From Desulfobacteraceae bacterium (GTDB lineage Bacteria > Desulfobacterota > Desulfobacteria > Desulfobacterales > BuS5), in NCBI GenBank assembly GCA_030642865.1, contig DAOWMW010000015.1:1-11630 (forward strand): a stretch of 11,630 nt of DNA, read 5' to 3'. The notes under the pieces are model-generated. The model had not been told where the DNA came from. It made no database searches and saw nothing but the letters and a program-made list of their open reading frames with translations. A program made the position numbers and the translations under genes. This document shows positions 1 through 7,040 of the stretch, piece after piece (position 1 is the stretch's first letter; every line of letters begins with the position of its first letter).

Positions 1-152
1 CCCCCTTGTTTAAAGAGGCAGACATGATAATCTGTGAAGGATACATCCATGGCCCCTGGAAAAAGCTTAAAGTCTGGCGAAAAAAGACTAATCCAGAACC
101 CGGATTTATACAAAAACGCGAATTGAAACTGTTATTACAGATAATCACATAA
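1..152 (+). CDS. 3' end of a MobB-like gene (partial, cut by window edge)
   Basis: An open frame enters from the left edge (codons in register from position 3) and stops at TAA 150-152, giving 49 C-terminal residues. It contains ADMIICEGYIHGPWKKLKVW. This matches the style of the MobB C-terminus, where an acidic-hydrophobic strand and 'EG(F/Y)' precede a K-(I/L)-x-V segment. MobB is the GTP-binding adapter of molybdopterin-guanine dinucleotide synthesis. The P-loop that would confirm it lies outside the window, so the name is a resemblance only. The gene ends 85 nt before the DUF3034 gene on the same strand. No clear terminator lies between them, so co-transcription is possible. Confidence 0.5.
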   Translation, partial: PLFKEADMIICEGYIHGPWKKLKVWRKKTNPEPGFIQKRELKLLLQIIT

Positions 153-237
153 AAACGAATCTACCTGTCTGGCCCCGTAAAAATATCCCGAAACTTGTGG
201 ACAACAGACTCTCTCTCACCGGAATGGGGAAATAATA

Positions 238-1179
238 ATGCTAAATTTTAATACACGGAGTTCAAATATACCTGTCATAGTAGTATTCACGTCCTTTTTG
301 TTTTTCATAGTAAGCCCTGGAGTATTTGCAGCAAACCCGGGGAGTCTTCCCCTTCCCATGCATGCAGCCGAAGGTGTTGGGGGATTATGGATTACCCATT
401 CAGCCTATTTTGCTAATCCTGCAACCGATGGAAAAATTATGGGAAAACCCGGCATAGGAGCAATGTATGTTAATCTGGGCCACGAAAAATATATTGACCT
501 TTTTTCCGCAACCCAAACCCTTGGAAATTGTGTTGAACTTGGATATTCCGCCATCCGTGCCCACTTTGGAGGTTTGCCCCAAAGAATAGAACAGGTTACA
601 GGAATTAAGATCAGGGATCACAATACGATTCTGCATAATTTTAATGGAAGACTCGCCCTCATTAAGGAGGGCGATTTTGATAAATCATGGATTCCCACGA
701 TGACCCTTGGTGTCCACTATAAATACAATTCAGAAATCAGTGATATAAATGATGACCTGGGTGGTACACTGGAATCGCTCCACCTAAAAGATAATGATGG
801 GTGGGATTTTACTGTTTATACATCAAAAACAATCACCTCCCTTCCCAAAATAGTTTTCATCACCCTTGGGGTTAGATCTACAAAGGGAGCACAACTTGGA
901 TTATTAGGCTTCACAGATAAAAGACGTATTGTCGTCGAAGGGAGCGTGGGTATCTTGTTAACAAAAAATTTTGTTGCAGGAGCTGAATATCGACAAAAAC
1001 CTGATCAGTTTGATGATGCGCCGGGGCTGTTTAAAGGAGAGGATGACTGGTGGGCTTTATCAATAGGTTATATAATCAATAACAAAATGACCATAGGTAG
1101 CGGGTATGGTCATTTCGGAGACGTTTTTGACCATAAAGCCAATTCTTCATGGGGTGTCGGGGTGAAGTGGGAATTTTAA
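238..1179 (+). CDS. DUF3034-family outer-membrane beta-barrel protein
   Basis: This is a 313-residue exported protein of unknown function. The N-terminus is a signal peptide: Asn/Arg-containing n-region, hydrophobic core VIVVFTSFLFFIVSP, and a likely cut after GVFA around residue 31. The mature part has alternating-hydrophobicity strands, many Gly and aromatic residues, and ends in WEF, the terminal aromatic typical of barrels assembled by the BAM complex. Segments AAEGVGGLWIT, LGLLGFTDKRR, AEYRQKPD, EDDWWALSIGY, GYGHFGDV and NSSWGV recall the DUF3034 family as I know it, and the length fits. The start is supported by GGGGA at 226-230, seven bases before ATG. A double hairpin with a T-run follows the stop. 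Location in the outer membrane is inferred and the substrate is unknown. Confidence 0.82.
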   Translation: MLNFNTRSSNIPVIVVFTSFLFFIVSPGVFAANPGSLPLPMHAAEGVGGLWITHSAYFANPATDGKIMGKPGIGAMYVNLGHEKYIDLFSATQTLGNCVELGYSAIRAHFGGLPQRIEQVTGIKIRDHNTILHNFNGRLALIKEGDFDKSWIPTMTLGVHYKYNSEISDINDDLGGTLESLHLKDNDGWDFTVYTSKTITSLPKIVFITLGVRSTKGAQLGLLGFTDKRRIVVEGSVGILLTKNFVAGAEYRQKPDQFDDAPGLFKGEDDWWALSIGYIINNKMTIGSGYGHFGDVFDHKANSSWGVGVKWEF

Positions 1180-1236
1180 GCATCCGTGGCTTACACTTTA
1201 CCTGTCTATTTTTTATAATTCAGGCGAATGCCGGGC

Positions 1237-1299
1237 TCCAGCCCTCCCTGTCAGTTACAGGGGGCTGGACTCCGCTTTTCACCGGAGTTACGATTTTTT
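1237..1299 (+). terminator. Double hairpin with T-run after the DUF3034 gene
   Basis: Stem A pairs TCCAGCCC (1237-1244) with GGGCTGGA (1262-1269) and CCTGT (1247-1251) with ACAGG (1257-1261), around a CAGTT loop, with a 2-nt bulge at 1245-1246. Stem B pairs ACTCCG (1269-1274) with CGGAGT (1283-1288). Five bases after stem B comes TTTTTT (1294-1299). The combination looks like a Rho-independent terminator for the upstream gene. The two stems share one base, so they can nearly coexist. The gap between stem B and the T-run is a little long, and termination is inferred. Confidence 0.6.
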
Positions 1300-1330
1300 A
1301 TAAACCCAGGCAGCATTAGAAAGTATAAAC

Positions 1331-1388
1331 GTAACTACTCAGCTACACTGATTCAGTGTATTGCAACAGATACTGGCTGAATAGTTAC
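1331..1388 (+). mobile_element. MITE copy 1 (58 bp, GTAA ends, 8-bp flanking repeats)
   Basis: The ends are GTAACTACTCAGC and GCTGAATAGTTAC, inverted repeats matching at 12 of 13 positions. Just inside the left end is the palindrome TACACTGATTCAGTGTA (1344-1360). The flanks are GTATAAAC (1323-1330) and GAATAAAC (1389-1396), an 8-bp direct repeat with one mismatch. It is 53/58 identical to the copy at 9105-9162. It is too short to encode a protein, so any movement needs a transposase supplied elsewhere. It lies between two convergent genes. Confidence 0.82.
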
Positions 1389-1429
1389 GAATAAACTAAA
1401 TTAAAAAAACACCACAATACCTTAAAACA

Positions 1430-1795
1430 CTAAAACGCCATCCCTTTTTCCACAAGTATTTTAACAGCACAATTTACCTTGCCCATTGCTTTATATTTTT
1501 CGGTAAACTTGTCAAAAACATCACCTGAGGTCATAAATTCAACTGCCTTGCCCCATACACGCCACCCTTTTCTGGTCTCGGGATTCAGTGCAATGATTGA
1601 TAAACTGGGATTTACCTTTAAATTATCAATGGTCTGGGGAGATTTGAGTTCTGCAAAAACCAGGTGATCATCATCCAAAACAGTAAGGGAACCTTTTATT
1701 GAGACATTCGGTTTTCCTTCCTGGTCAGCAGTTGCAACAAAAGATGGTTGAATTTCGGCTATAGCTTTTTTTAAATCATCATTGATCGCGCCCAT
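1430..1795 (-). CDS. Pyridoxamine 5'-phosphate oxidase-like FMN split-barrel protein
   Basis: A 121-residue cytosolic protein with the split-barrel flavin-binding fold pattern: SFVATADQEGKPNVS (strands 1-2), GSLTVLDDDHLVFAE, LKSPQTIDNLKVNPSLSII, then GWRVWGKAVE. This is the small single-domain type of the pyridoxamine 5'-phosphate oxidase superfamily. It is not a canonical PdxH, which is about twice as long. Members bind FMN, F420 or heme, and the actual reaction cannot be told from sequence. The start is well supported by AAAGGAGG upstream of ATG (complement of about 1803-1810). It is transcribed in the same direction as plsY, about 155 nt downstream of it, and convergent with the DUF3034 gene. 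There is no signal peptide. Confidence 0.8.
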   Translation of the reverse strand: MGAINDDLKKAIAEIQPSFVATADQEGKPNVSIKGSLTVLDDDHLVFAELKSPQTIDNLKVNPSLSIIALNPETRKGWRVWGKAVEFMTSGDVFDKFTEKYKAMGKVNCAVKILVEKGMAF

Positions 1796-1925
1796 TTTTT
1801 AAAGCCTCCTTTATTTTGAAAAATATCAGTAGTACCCGGCCAGAAGCTTGCGAGATGGAAGTTTATTTGTTTCTTGCAATTTCCTAACTGGACACTACTG
1901 GAAAAAAATACAAAAACAGATTCAT

Positions 1926-1942
1926 ATAGACCTAAGGTCTAT
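1926..1942 (-). terminator. Palindrome after plsY, possible weak terminator
   Basis: ATAGACC (1926-1932) and GGTCTAT (1936-1942) are perfect inverted arms around TAA. The palindrome begins 8 nt past the plsY stop. Reading leftward it is followed within about 20 nt by two T-rich runs. The T-runs are not adjacent to the stem, so it could equally be an operator or a simple processing hairpin upstream of the PNPOx-like gene. Confidence 0.35.
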
Positions 1943-1950
1943 TCAGCGAT

Positions 1951-2574
1951 TTATTTTTTCTTCCATATCACAGGTTCCCGATTCGACAAAAGACGTTTAA
2001 GATTATCTTTATGGCGTATGACAATAAATACAGACATCACCAGGGCACAGATCGAGACAACTGTCTCCCCGGATTTTATCCAAACAAAGAAAGGGAGTAT
2101 TACAGCCCCTCCCATGGAAGCCACAGAAACACGTTTACATATAAAGAGAAGAATGACAAAAATTAAAAACGAAGCGCCACAGGCAGCAGGGGCAAGTATG
2201 AAAAAACATCCAGCCGTGGTCGCGACACCTTTTCCACCCCCTTTAAAGCCTGTAAAAACAGGATAAAGATGCCCCATAAAAGAAGAAAAAGCTACCAGGG
2301 AAACGAAAATTCCAGTCCGCGCAGGAGACGGGTGTTCCATTAAAAGAGCCAGATATACAGGAAACGCTCCTTTAAAAAAATCACATCCAAGGGTCAGTAA
2401 ACCCAGCCCAGGTCCTGCAACCCGCGTAACATTGGTGGCACCTATGTTTTTACTCCCCTTTTCTCTCACGTCAAAGCTGGCGAATATCCTCACTAAAACA
2501 TAACCGGATGGGATAGATCCCAGAAGATAAGCCATGGGAATCAGCAAAAGCAGCTTGATTAATATTGGTTCCAT
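1951..2574 (-). CDS. plsY: Glycerol-3-phosphate acyltransferase PlsY
   Basis: PlsY is an inner-membrane enzyme that moves an acyl group from acyl-phosphate to the sn-1 position of glycerol-3-phosphate, making lysophosphatidate for phospholipid synthesis. All three conserved cytoplasmic motifs are present: YLLGSIPSGYV near the N-terminus, EKGSKNIGATNVTRVAG, and GHLYPVFTGFKGGGKGVAT. Between them are hydrophobic membrane segments such as LIKLLLLIPMAYL, ACGASFLIFVILLFI and VVSICALVMSVFIVI. I chose ATG at 2574 (207 aa, MEPILIK...). The frame can be extended five codons to a TTG at 2589, but neither start has a convincing ribosome-binding site. The C-terminus is basic (WKKK). It is divergent from smr-panC across an AT-rich promoter region. 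Confidence 0.95.
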   Translation of the reverse strand: MEPILIKLLLLIPMAYLLGSIPSGYVLVRIFASFDVREKGSKNIGATNVTRVAGPGLGLLTLGCDFFKGAFPVYLALLMEHPSPARTGIFVSLVAFSSFMGHLYPVFTGFKGGGKGVATTAGCFFILAPAACGASFLIFVILLFICKRVSVASMGGAVILPFFVWIKSGETVVSICALVMSVFIVIRHKDNLKRLLSNREPVIWKKK

Positions 2575-2612
2575 GCTTATTTTTATCAAAATGATTAAAT
2601 AAAAAAAATAAC

Positions 2613-2641
2613 TTGAATCTTTTTATTTATATTTTTATACA
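2613..2641 (+). promoter_or_regulatory. Predicted promoter for smr-panC
   Basis: TTGAAT (2613-2618) and TATACA (2636-2641) are separated by exactly 17 nt and resemble sigma-70 -35 and -10 hexamers. Transcription would begin near 2648, leaving about 105 nt of leader before the smr start. The surroundings are extremely AT-rich, so chance matches are a real possibility. Confidence 0.42.
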
Positions 2642-2652
2642 AAACATATCAA
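2624..2652 (-). promoter_or_regulatory. Predicted promoter for plsY, overlapping the smr promoter
   Basis: Reading leftward, TTGATA (complement of 2647-2652) is followed after 17 nt by TAAATA (complement of 2624-2629), or after 15 nt by TATAAA (complement of 2626-2631). This would start transcription about 40 nt before the plsY ATG. It overlaps the predicted rightward promoter almost completely. Confidence 0.33.
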
Positions 2653-2753
2653 GGGAAAATAAATAAAAATCGTAAATAGTACATTTAGCTCAAAAACAGG
2701 GAGAAAAAGGGATTATCTCTTCTCAACTTTATAAAGAAACCGAAAGTATTACG

Positions 2754-3053
2754 GTGAAACTTCCCATCACAGATGTTCTGGATCTGCATACTTTCAACCC
2801 AAAAGAAGTGCCTGAGCTGCTCTCCGACTATTTCAGAGCTTGTCTTGATGTCGGTATATTTTCCATAAAAATCATCCATGGGAAAGGTCGCGGAATTTTA
2901 AAAAACCGTGTACTTTCCCTTTTAAAGCTAAATCCCATGGTAAAATCATTCCAGGGAGCTCCCCCTGGATCTGGCGGCTGGGGCGCAACACTTGTGGAAC
3001 TGAATTCTCATACTAAAATGGAACAAGAACCATGCAACCTGTTAAAATTATAA
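2754..3053 (+). CDS. Stand-alone Smr-domain protein
   Basis: A 99-residue small protein that is essentially one Smr domain, the nucleic-acid-nicking domain found at the C-terminus of MutS2 and as single-domain proteins. Visible motifs are LDLHTF (the DLH motif, residues 9-14), IIHGKGRGIL (the HGxG loop) and GGWGATLVEL near the C-terminus. The start is GTG at 2754. It lacks a good ribosome-binding site, and the frame is open back to a stop at 2673-2675 with no other ATG, GTG or TTG. A purine-rich AGGGAGAAAAAGGG lies just before an in-frame ATT at 2712, so a rarer start giving 14 more residues is conceivable. The last 22 nt overlap panC in another frame, which implies coupled translation. The biological role of single-domain Smr proteins is not settled. 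Confidence 0.85.
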   Translation: MKLPITDVLDLHTFNPKEVPELLSDYFRACLDVGIFSIKIIHGKGRGILKNRVLSLLKLNPMVKSFQGAPPGSGGWGATLVELNSHTKMEQEPCNLLKL

Positions 3054-3886
3054 CTACCGTAAAAAAGATGCAAGAACACTCCGACCTTATGATTCATCAG
3101 GGTAAATCAATTGCACTTATTCCAACCATGGGCTTCCTCCACGAGGGTCACCTCTCTTTAATGCAAGAGGGCTCCAGACATGCAGATCACCTTGTGGTAA
3201 GTATTTTTGTAAACCCCACTCAATTTGGCCAGGGAGAAGACCTGGAAGCGTATCCAAAAGATTTCAACAGGGATATGGACCTTTGCAAAAAAAAGGGGGT
3301 AGATGTTATATTCAAACCGGATGCTCCGGAATTATACCCTGAAAATTTTCAAACTTATATAGCCCTGGAAAAACTGCCCAACCACCTATGCGGACTATCC
3401 AGGCCGGTTCATTTTAAAGGTGTGGCCACCATTGTCACAAAACTTTTTAATATTGTAAAACCTGACATTGCTATATTCGGCCAAAAAGATTTTCAACAAT
3501 TAGCTGTTATCAAGCAGATGGTTTCCGATCTTCATATGACTGTAAAGGTAATAGGAGCGCCAATCATCAGGGAAGCAGACGGCCTTGCCATGAGTTCAAG
3601 AAATACCTGTCTCTCCCCCGAAAAACGGCCGGCGGCTCTCTCTCTTTTTGAATCGTTAAATAATGCAAAACAGCTTATAAAAAACGGTGTTACAGACTCA
3701 AATATAATCACCAAAAAGGCCAGGGATATTGTAAAATTTCATGGGGATACAGAGATAGATTACATATCAATATGCGACCCGGAAACCCTTGAGGATGTCC
3801 AGAATATAAAAAAGCCTGTTTTAATGGCAATGGCTGTTAAAGTCGGCAAAACACGCCTTATAGACAATATGCTTCTATCTCCATAA
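3032..3886 (+). CDS. panC: Pantothenate synthetase PanC
   Basis: PanC joins pantoate and beta-alanine using ATP, through a pantoyl-adenylate intermediate, in the last step of pantothenate (vitamin B5, coenzyme A precursor) synthesis in the cytosol. The 284 residues match the family length. Signatures in order: PTMGFLHEGHLSL with the HxGH nucleotide-binding motif at residues 37-40, FVNPTQF at 59-65, LCGLSRPVHFKGV, FGQKDFQQ, IREADGLAMSSRN with the KMSKS-like MSSRN at 187-191, and LIDN near the end. ATG at 3032 lies inside the end of smr (22-nt overlap). GGAAC upstream is only a modest ribosome-binding site, so reinitiation from smr is likely. panB and panD are not in the window. Confidence 0.97.
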   Translation: MQPVKIITTVKKMQEHSDLMIHQGKSIALIPTMGFLHEGHLSLMQEGSRHADHLVVSIFVNPTQFGQGEDLEAYPKDFNRDMDLCKKKGVDVIFKPDAPELYPENFQTYIALEKLPNHLCGLSRPVHFKGVATIVTKLFNIVKPDIAIFGQKDFQQLAVIKQMVSDLHMTVKVIGAPIIREADGLAMSSRNTCLSPEKRPAALSLFESLNNAKQLIKNGVTDSNIITKKARDIVKFHGDTEIDYISICDPETLEDVQNIKKPVLMAMAVKVGKTRLIDNMLLSP

Positions 3887-3903
3887 GGATTGTGAATTTT
3901 ATT

Positions 3904-4028
3904 AATTACCCAGAATTACTTGTTCTTGTGCCCGTCTTCCGTGTTGCATCAATGGCCACAGACTCCGAGTATGCAACCATTGATGCGCCTTGAAGACGAC
4001 CACAAGTCCGGCGCAATTATGGGTAATT
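3904..4028. repeat. 125-nt long imperfect palindrome upstream of metK
   Basis: Two arms of about 52 nt face each other around a 21-nt loop (3956-3976). Perfectly paired blocks are AATTACCCA (3904-3912) with TGGGTAATT (4020-4028), AATT (3914-3917 with 4015-4018), CTTGTG (3925-3930) with CACAAG (4001-4006), CGTCTTC (3933-3939) with GAAGACG (3992-3998), and GCATCAATGG (3946-3955) with CCATTGATGC (3977-3986). TATT occurs directly outside both ends (3900-3903 and 4029-4032), which could be a 4-bp target duplication. TTGCAT (3945-3950) could instead pair with ATGCAA (3971-3976), giving a competing inner fold. It may be a miniature inverted-repeat element, a regulatory leader, or both. Confidence 0.75.
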
Positions 4029-4046
4029 TATTTCATCCCCAATCCT
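4025..4046 (+). repeat. 22-nt repeat, left arm (upstream of metK)
   Basis: This 22-mer (beginning AATTTATTTC, ending CCAATCCT) is the exact reverse complement of 5315-5336 on the far side of metK. It overlaps the last four bases of the long palindrome and lies 73 nt before the metK start. Confidence 0.9.
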
Positions 4047-4118
4047 GACTTTAACTCCAATTCACTTAAATCTTCGAGACAACAGATATAAACATATAAA
4101 CCATGCAGGAGAAAACCG

Positions 4119-5288
4119 ATGAGCCGACAAAATTTCCTTTTCACATCTGAATCAGTTACCGAAGGGCACCCTGACAAAGTAGCAGATGCCATCTCAGATT
4201 CCATATTAGACGCAATTATCGTACAGGATAAAGCTTGCCGGGTTGCCTGCGAGACCCTTGTGACCACGGGGATAGCATTTATTGCAGGTGAGATAACCAC
4301 CAACTGCTATGTTGACATGCCTCAGATCGTAAGAGACACAATAAAAGATATCGGCTATAATTCTTCTGACATGGGTTTTGACTGGCAAACATGCTCTGTA
4401 ATCACCAGCATCGACCATCAGTCCCCCGACATTGCCCAGGGTGTAAATGCAGGAGAAGGGCTCTATAAAGAACAAGGTGCCGGAGATCAGGGGATTATGT
4501 TTGGGTATGCTTCAGACGAAACCCCTGAATTAATGCCCATGCCCATATTATTAGCCCACAGACTGACAAAAAGGCTCGCAAAAGCAAGAAAAGATAATAT
4601 CATTGATTTTTTAAGACCCGATGGAAAATCCCAGGTAACCATAAAATATGAAGAGAGTGTTCCAAAATATATCGACACCGTTGTAATATCGACCCAGCAT
4701 ACCCCTGATATTTCCTACAATCAGATAAAAGAGGCTGTAATTGAAGAAGTTATAAAAAAAGTACTCCCCATTGATATGGTGACCCCTGATACACGTTTTC
4801 TTATCAACCCCACTGGCAAGTTTGTAATCGGAGGGCCCATGGGCGATTGCGGCCTGACCGGGCGTAAGATTATTGTAGATACCTACGGAGGCCAGGGAAG
4901 TCACGGTGGGGGATGTTTCTCAGGGAAAGATCCTTCCAAAGTAGACAGAAGCGCATCCTACATGGGAAGGTATATTGCAAAAAATATTGTTGCAGCCGGC
5001 CTTGCAAAAAAATGTGAGGTTCAGATCGCTTACGCCATAGGAGTTGCAGAACCTGTCTCCATAATGGTAGATTTAATGAATACAGGCGTTATTTCCAAAA
5101 ATCAGGTTAAAAAAATAATTACCCAGGTTTTTGACCTGAGACCCACAGCAATAATAGAAAACCTGGATCTTTTGCGGCCAATATATAAAAAGACCTCAGC
5201 TTATGGACATTTTGGCCGAAACGACCCTGACTTTACATGGGAAAAAACCGATAAAGCAGAACTGATCAGGGAAAAAGCGGGATTGTAA
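4119..5288 (+). CDS. metK: S-adenosylmethionine synthetase MetK
   Basis: MetK makes S-adenosylmethionine from methionine and ATP in the cytosol, releasing phosphate and diphosphate. The 389-residue length is typical. Visible signatures are GHPDK at residues 16-20 (His17 acts on the ATP triphosphate), [12 protein letters not shown] at 120-131, [20 protein letters not shown], and the glycine-rich phosphate loop [10 protein letters not shown] at 263-272, where Cys266 replaces the usual Ala. The start is set by AGGAG at 4107-4111, seven bases before ATG. The 232-nt gap after panC contains a large palindrome, so metK may have its own promoter or leader control. ahcY follows 94 nt downstream, pairing SAM synthesis with SAH removal. 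No known SAM riboswitch core was recognised in the leader. Confidence 0.97.
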   Translation: MSRQNFLFTSESVTEGHPDKVADAISDSILDAIIVQDKACRVACETLVTTGIAFIAGEITTNCYVDMPQIVRDTIKDIGYNSSDMGFDWQTCSVITSIDHQSPDIAQGVNAGEGLYKEQGAGDQGIMFGYASDETPELMPMPILLAHRLTKRLAKARKDNIIDFLRPDGKSQVTIKYEESVPKYIDTVVISTQHTPDISYNQIKEAVIEEVIKKVLPIDMVTPDTRFLINPTGKFVIGGPMGDCGLTGRKIIVDTYGGQGSHGGGCFSGKDPSKVDRSASYMGRYIAKNIVAAGLAKKCEVQIAYAIGVAEPVSIMVDLMNTGVISKNQVKKIITQVFDLRPTAIIENLDLLRPIYKKTSAYGHFGRNDPDFTWEKTDKAELIREKAGL

Positions 5289-5314
5289 TTTTTTTTAAAA
5301 AAAGTAAACTGGTA

Positions 5315-5336
5315 AGGATTGGGGATGAAATAAATT
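5315..5336 (-). repeat. 22-nt repeat, right arm (upstream of ahcY)
   Basis: Exact reverse complement of 4025-4046, located in the metK-ahcY gap 46 nt before the ahcY start. In a joint metK-ahcY transcript the two arms could form a 22-bp duplex enclosing the metK cistron. As DNA they could instead be two operator copies, one ahead of each SAM-cycle gene. Confidence 0.9.
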
Positions 5337-5382
5337 CACGAGCCTAAGATACCAAAAGCTGCGTAAAAAGGAGAAATCAACA

Positions 5383-6807
5383 ATGTCCTTCTTAAAACTG
5401 GATTCATCATTACCATATAAAATCGCCGATATTTCACTTGCAGATCTCGGAGAAAAAGAGATGCGCCTGTCGGAAAACGAGATGCCGGGCCTCATGGCTG
5501 TCCGAACGAAATACGGCCAAAAAAAACCTTTAAAAGGTATGAAAATCATGGGAAGTCTCCACATGACCATTCAGACCGCCATGCTCATCGAAACCCTCAA
5601 GGAACTCGGCGCAGATCTGAGGTGGGCTTCATGTAATATTTTTTCAACCCAGGATCATGCTGCCGCCGCAATTGCAAAAAGAGGATCTTCTGCTGTTTTT
5701 GCATGGAAAGGTGAAACTCTGGAAGAATTCTGGTGGTGCACAGAACAGGCACTTATCTGGCCTGACGGGTCAGGCCCTGACCTTATTGTGGATGACGGAG
5801 GAGACGCAACCCTGTATGTACATCAGGGCGCACTTGTTGAAAAAGATCCCTCCCTTCTCGACAAAGAATATGCCTCCCTTGACATGAAATGCCTGATGGA
5901 TCGTCTTAAAGTCAGTCATAACACAGAGCCCCAACGCTGGACTCAAATTGCATCAAAAATACTGGGCGTTTCTGAAGAGACAACCACAGGTGTTCACAGA
6001 CTTTATCACCTGGCCAAAAATAATGAACTTCTTTTCCCTGCTTTTAATGTTAATGATTCAGTCACAAAATCAAAATTCGACAACCTTTACGGATGCAGAG
6101 AATCCCTTGCTGACGGAATAAAACGGGCCACAGATATTATGATCGCAGGAAAAACAGCTGTGGTCTGCGGCTATGGTGATGTGGGAAAAGGATGTGCCCA
6201 GTCTTTAAAAGGATTTGGTGCCCGTGTACTCATTACAGAAATCGATCCAATATGCGCACTTCAGGCCTCCCTGGAAGGGTTTCAAGTAGTTTTAATGGAG
6301 GATGCAGCTTCCATGGGAGATATTTTTGTCACAGCCACCGGATGCTACCATGTAATCACCGGCAAACATATGCAAAACATGAAAAATGAAGCTATAATAT
6401 GCAACATTGGCCATTTTGATAATGAAATCGAGATGAGTTATCTTACTGACAATCCTGATTTTGAAAAGGAATCTATTAAGCCTCAGGTGGATAAATGGAC
6501 AGGCAAATCAGGAAAATCCCTGATCATCCTTGCCGAAGGAAGGCTGGTCAACCTAGGCTGTGCAACCGGGCACCCAAGTTTTGTAATGAGCAGCAGCTTC
6601 ACAAACCAGACCCTTGCCCAAATAGAACTTGCAACAAAAAAACATGAAAATAAAGTTTACACACTTCCCAAAGCCATTGATGAAGAGGTGGCAAGGCTGC
6701 ATCTTGACAGACTCGGTGTGAAACTCTCGAAACTCACACAAGAACAGGCTGATTATCTGGGAGTATCGGCGGAAGGCCCATATAAACCCAAACAGTACAG
6801 ATATTAA
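5383..6807 (+). CDS. ahcY: S-adenosylhomocysteine hydrolase (adenosylhomocysteinase)
   Basis: AhcY reversibly splits S-adenosylhomocysteine, the inhibitory product of SAM-dependent methyl transfer, into homocysteine and adenosine using tightly bound NAD+. The 474 residues fit the long bacterial form, which carries an extra segment before the NAD domain (here around [16 protein letters not shown]). Visible features: [14 protein letters not shown] and [15 protein letters not shown] in the substrate domain, [23 protein letters not shown], the Rossmann motif CGYGDVGKG with GxGxxG at residues 263-268, [21 protein letters not shown], and C-terminal KPKQYRY, whose Lys and Tyr reach into the neighbouring subunit in this family. 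AAGGAG at 5368-5373 sets the start. It follows metK in the same direction, probably co-transcribed. Confidence 0.97.
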   Translation: MSFLKLDSSLPYKIADISLADLGEKEMRLSENEMPGLMAVRTKYGQKKPLKGMKIMGSLHMTIQTAMLIETLKELGADLRWASCNIFSTQDHAAAAIAKRGSSAVFAWKGETLEEFWWCTEQALIWPDGSGPDLIVDDGGDATLYVHQGALVEKDPSLLDKEYASLDMKCLMDRLKVSHNTEPQRWTQIASKILGVSEETTTGVHRLYHLAKNNELLFPAFNVNDSVTKSKFDNLYGCRESLADGIKRATDIMIAGKTAVVCGYGDVGKGCAQSLKGFGARVLITEIDPICALQASLEGFQVVLMEDAASMGDIFVTATGCYHVITGKHMQNMKNEAIICNIGHFDNEIEMSYLTDNPDFEKESIKPQVDKWTGKSGKSLIILAEGRLVNLGCATGHPSFVMSSSFTNQTLAQIELATKKHENKVYTLPKAIDEEVARLHLDRLGVKLSKLTQEQADYLGVSAEGPYKPKQYRY

Positions 6808-6814
6808 AAGAACT

Positions 6815-6890
6815 GTAATTATTCAGCCAATATCTACAATAACAGGTATAATCTGATTAAAACATTGAATCAGTGTAGCTGAATAGTTAC
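6815..6890 (-). mobile_element. MITE copy 2 (76 bp, inverted, enlarged spacer)
   Basis: The ends are GTAATTATTCAGC and GCTGAATAGTTAC (12/13 inverted match), and the order of internal blocks is reversed relative to copies 1 and 3. After the shared block CCAATATCTACAA there is a 22-nt spacer (6840-6861) where copy 3 has 4 nt. The palindrome follows, with one arm slightly altered (ACATTGAATCAGTGTA). The flanks are AAAGAACT (6807-6814) and AAAGAATT (6891-6898), an 8-bp direct repeat with one mismatch. It starts 8 nt after the ahcY stop, whose last base lies in the left flank. Confidence 0.8.
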
Positions 6891-6906
6891 AAAGAATTTT
6901 ACAGAT

Positions 6907-6951
6907 CGCAGATTGGAACAGATTTTTTAATATCCCTGCAATCTGCGTTTT
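6907..6951 (+). terminator. Hairpin plus short T-run downstream of ahcY
   Basis: CGCAGATT (6907-6914) pairs perfectly with AATCTGCG (6940-6947), followed at once by TTTT (6948-6951). The 25-nt loop is long and the T-run short, so this is a weak Rho-independent terminator candidate for the metK-ahcY transcript. The AATCTGCG word could equally belong to a dispersed intergenic repeat. Confidence 0.35.
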
Positions 6952-6960
6952 GATTTCGAC

Positions 6961-7040
6961 TGGGGCAGGTGCAGAATCCCTTTCTGTCATTGCAGGGGCA
7001 GAATCTATTTCTGCCCTGCGGATATGGAATCCGCCCCTGC
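6961..7040. repeat. GC-rich hairpin cluster with a duplicated 16-nt unit
   Basis: GCAGAATCCCTTTCTG (6971-6986) is repeated with two changes as GCAGAATCTATTTCTG (6998-7013), a spacing of 27 nt. The second unit lies inside a larger fold: GCAGGGGC (6992-6999) can pair with GCCCCTGC (7033-7040), and GCGGAT (7018-7023) with ATCCGC (7029-7034). GGCAG (6997-7001) with CTGCC (7011-7015) is a competing stem. The cluster stands out from the AT-rich surroundings and contains no coding frame I can support. Confidence 0.55.

Noticed and set aside
1874..2266. Rightward open frame of 130 codons opposite plsY
   Set aside because: It lies antisense to well-conserved plsY, its translation has no recognisable motif, and there is no ribosome-binding site. 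It is a by-product of the plsY codons.
3887..4118. SAM riboswitch upstream of metK
   Set aside because: Position is suggestive, but I could not find the conserved cores of the SAM-I or SAM-II classes. The dominant signal is a long simple palindrome.
5289..5382. SAH riboswitch upstream of ahcY
   Set aside because: The gap is only 94 nt, and the GC-rich conserved SAH-aptamer segments are absent. It is mostly AT runs, the 22-nt repeat and the ribosome-binding site.
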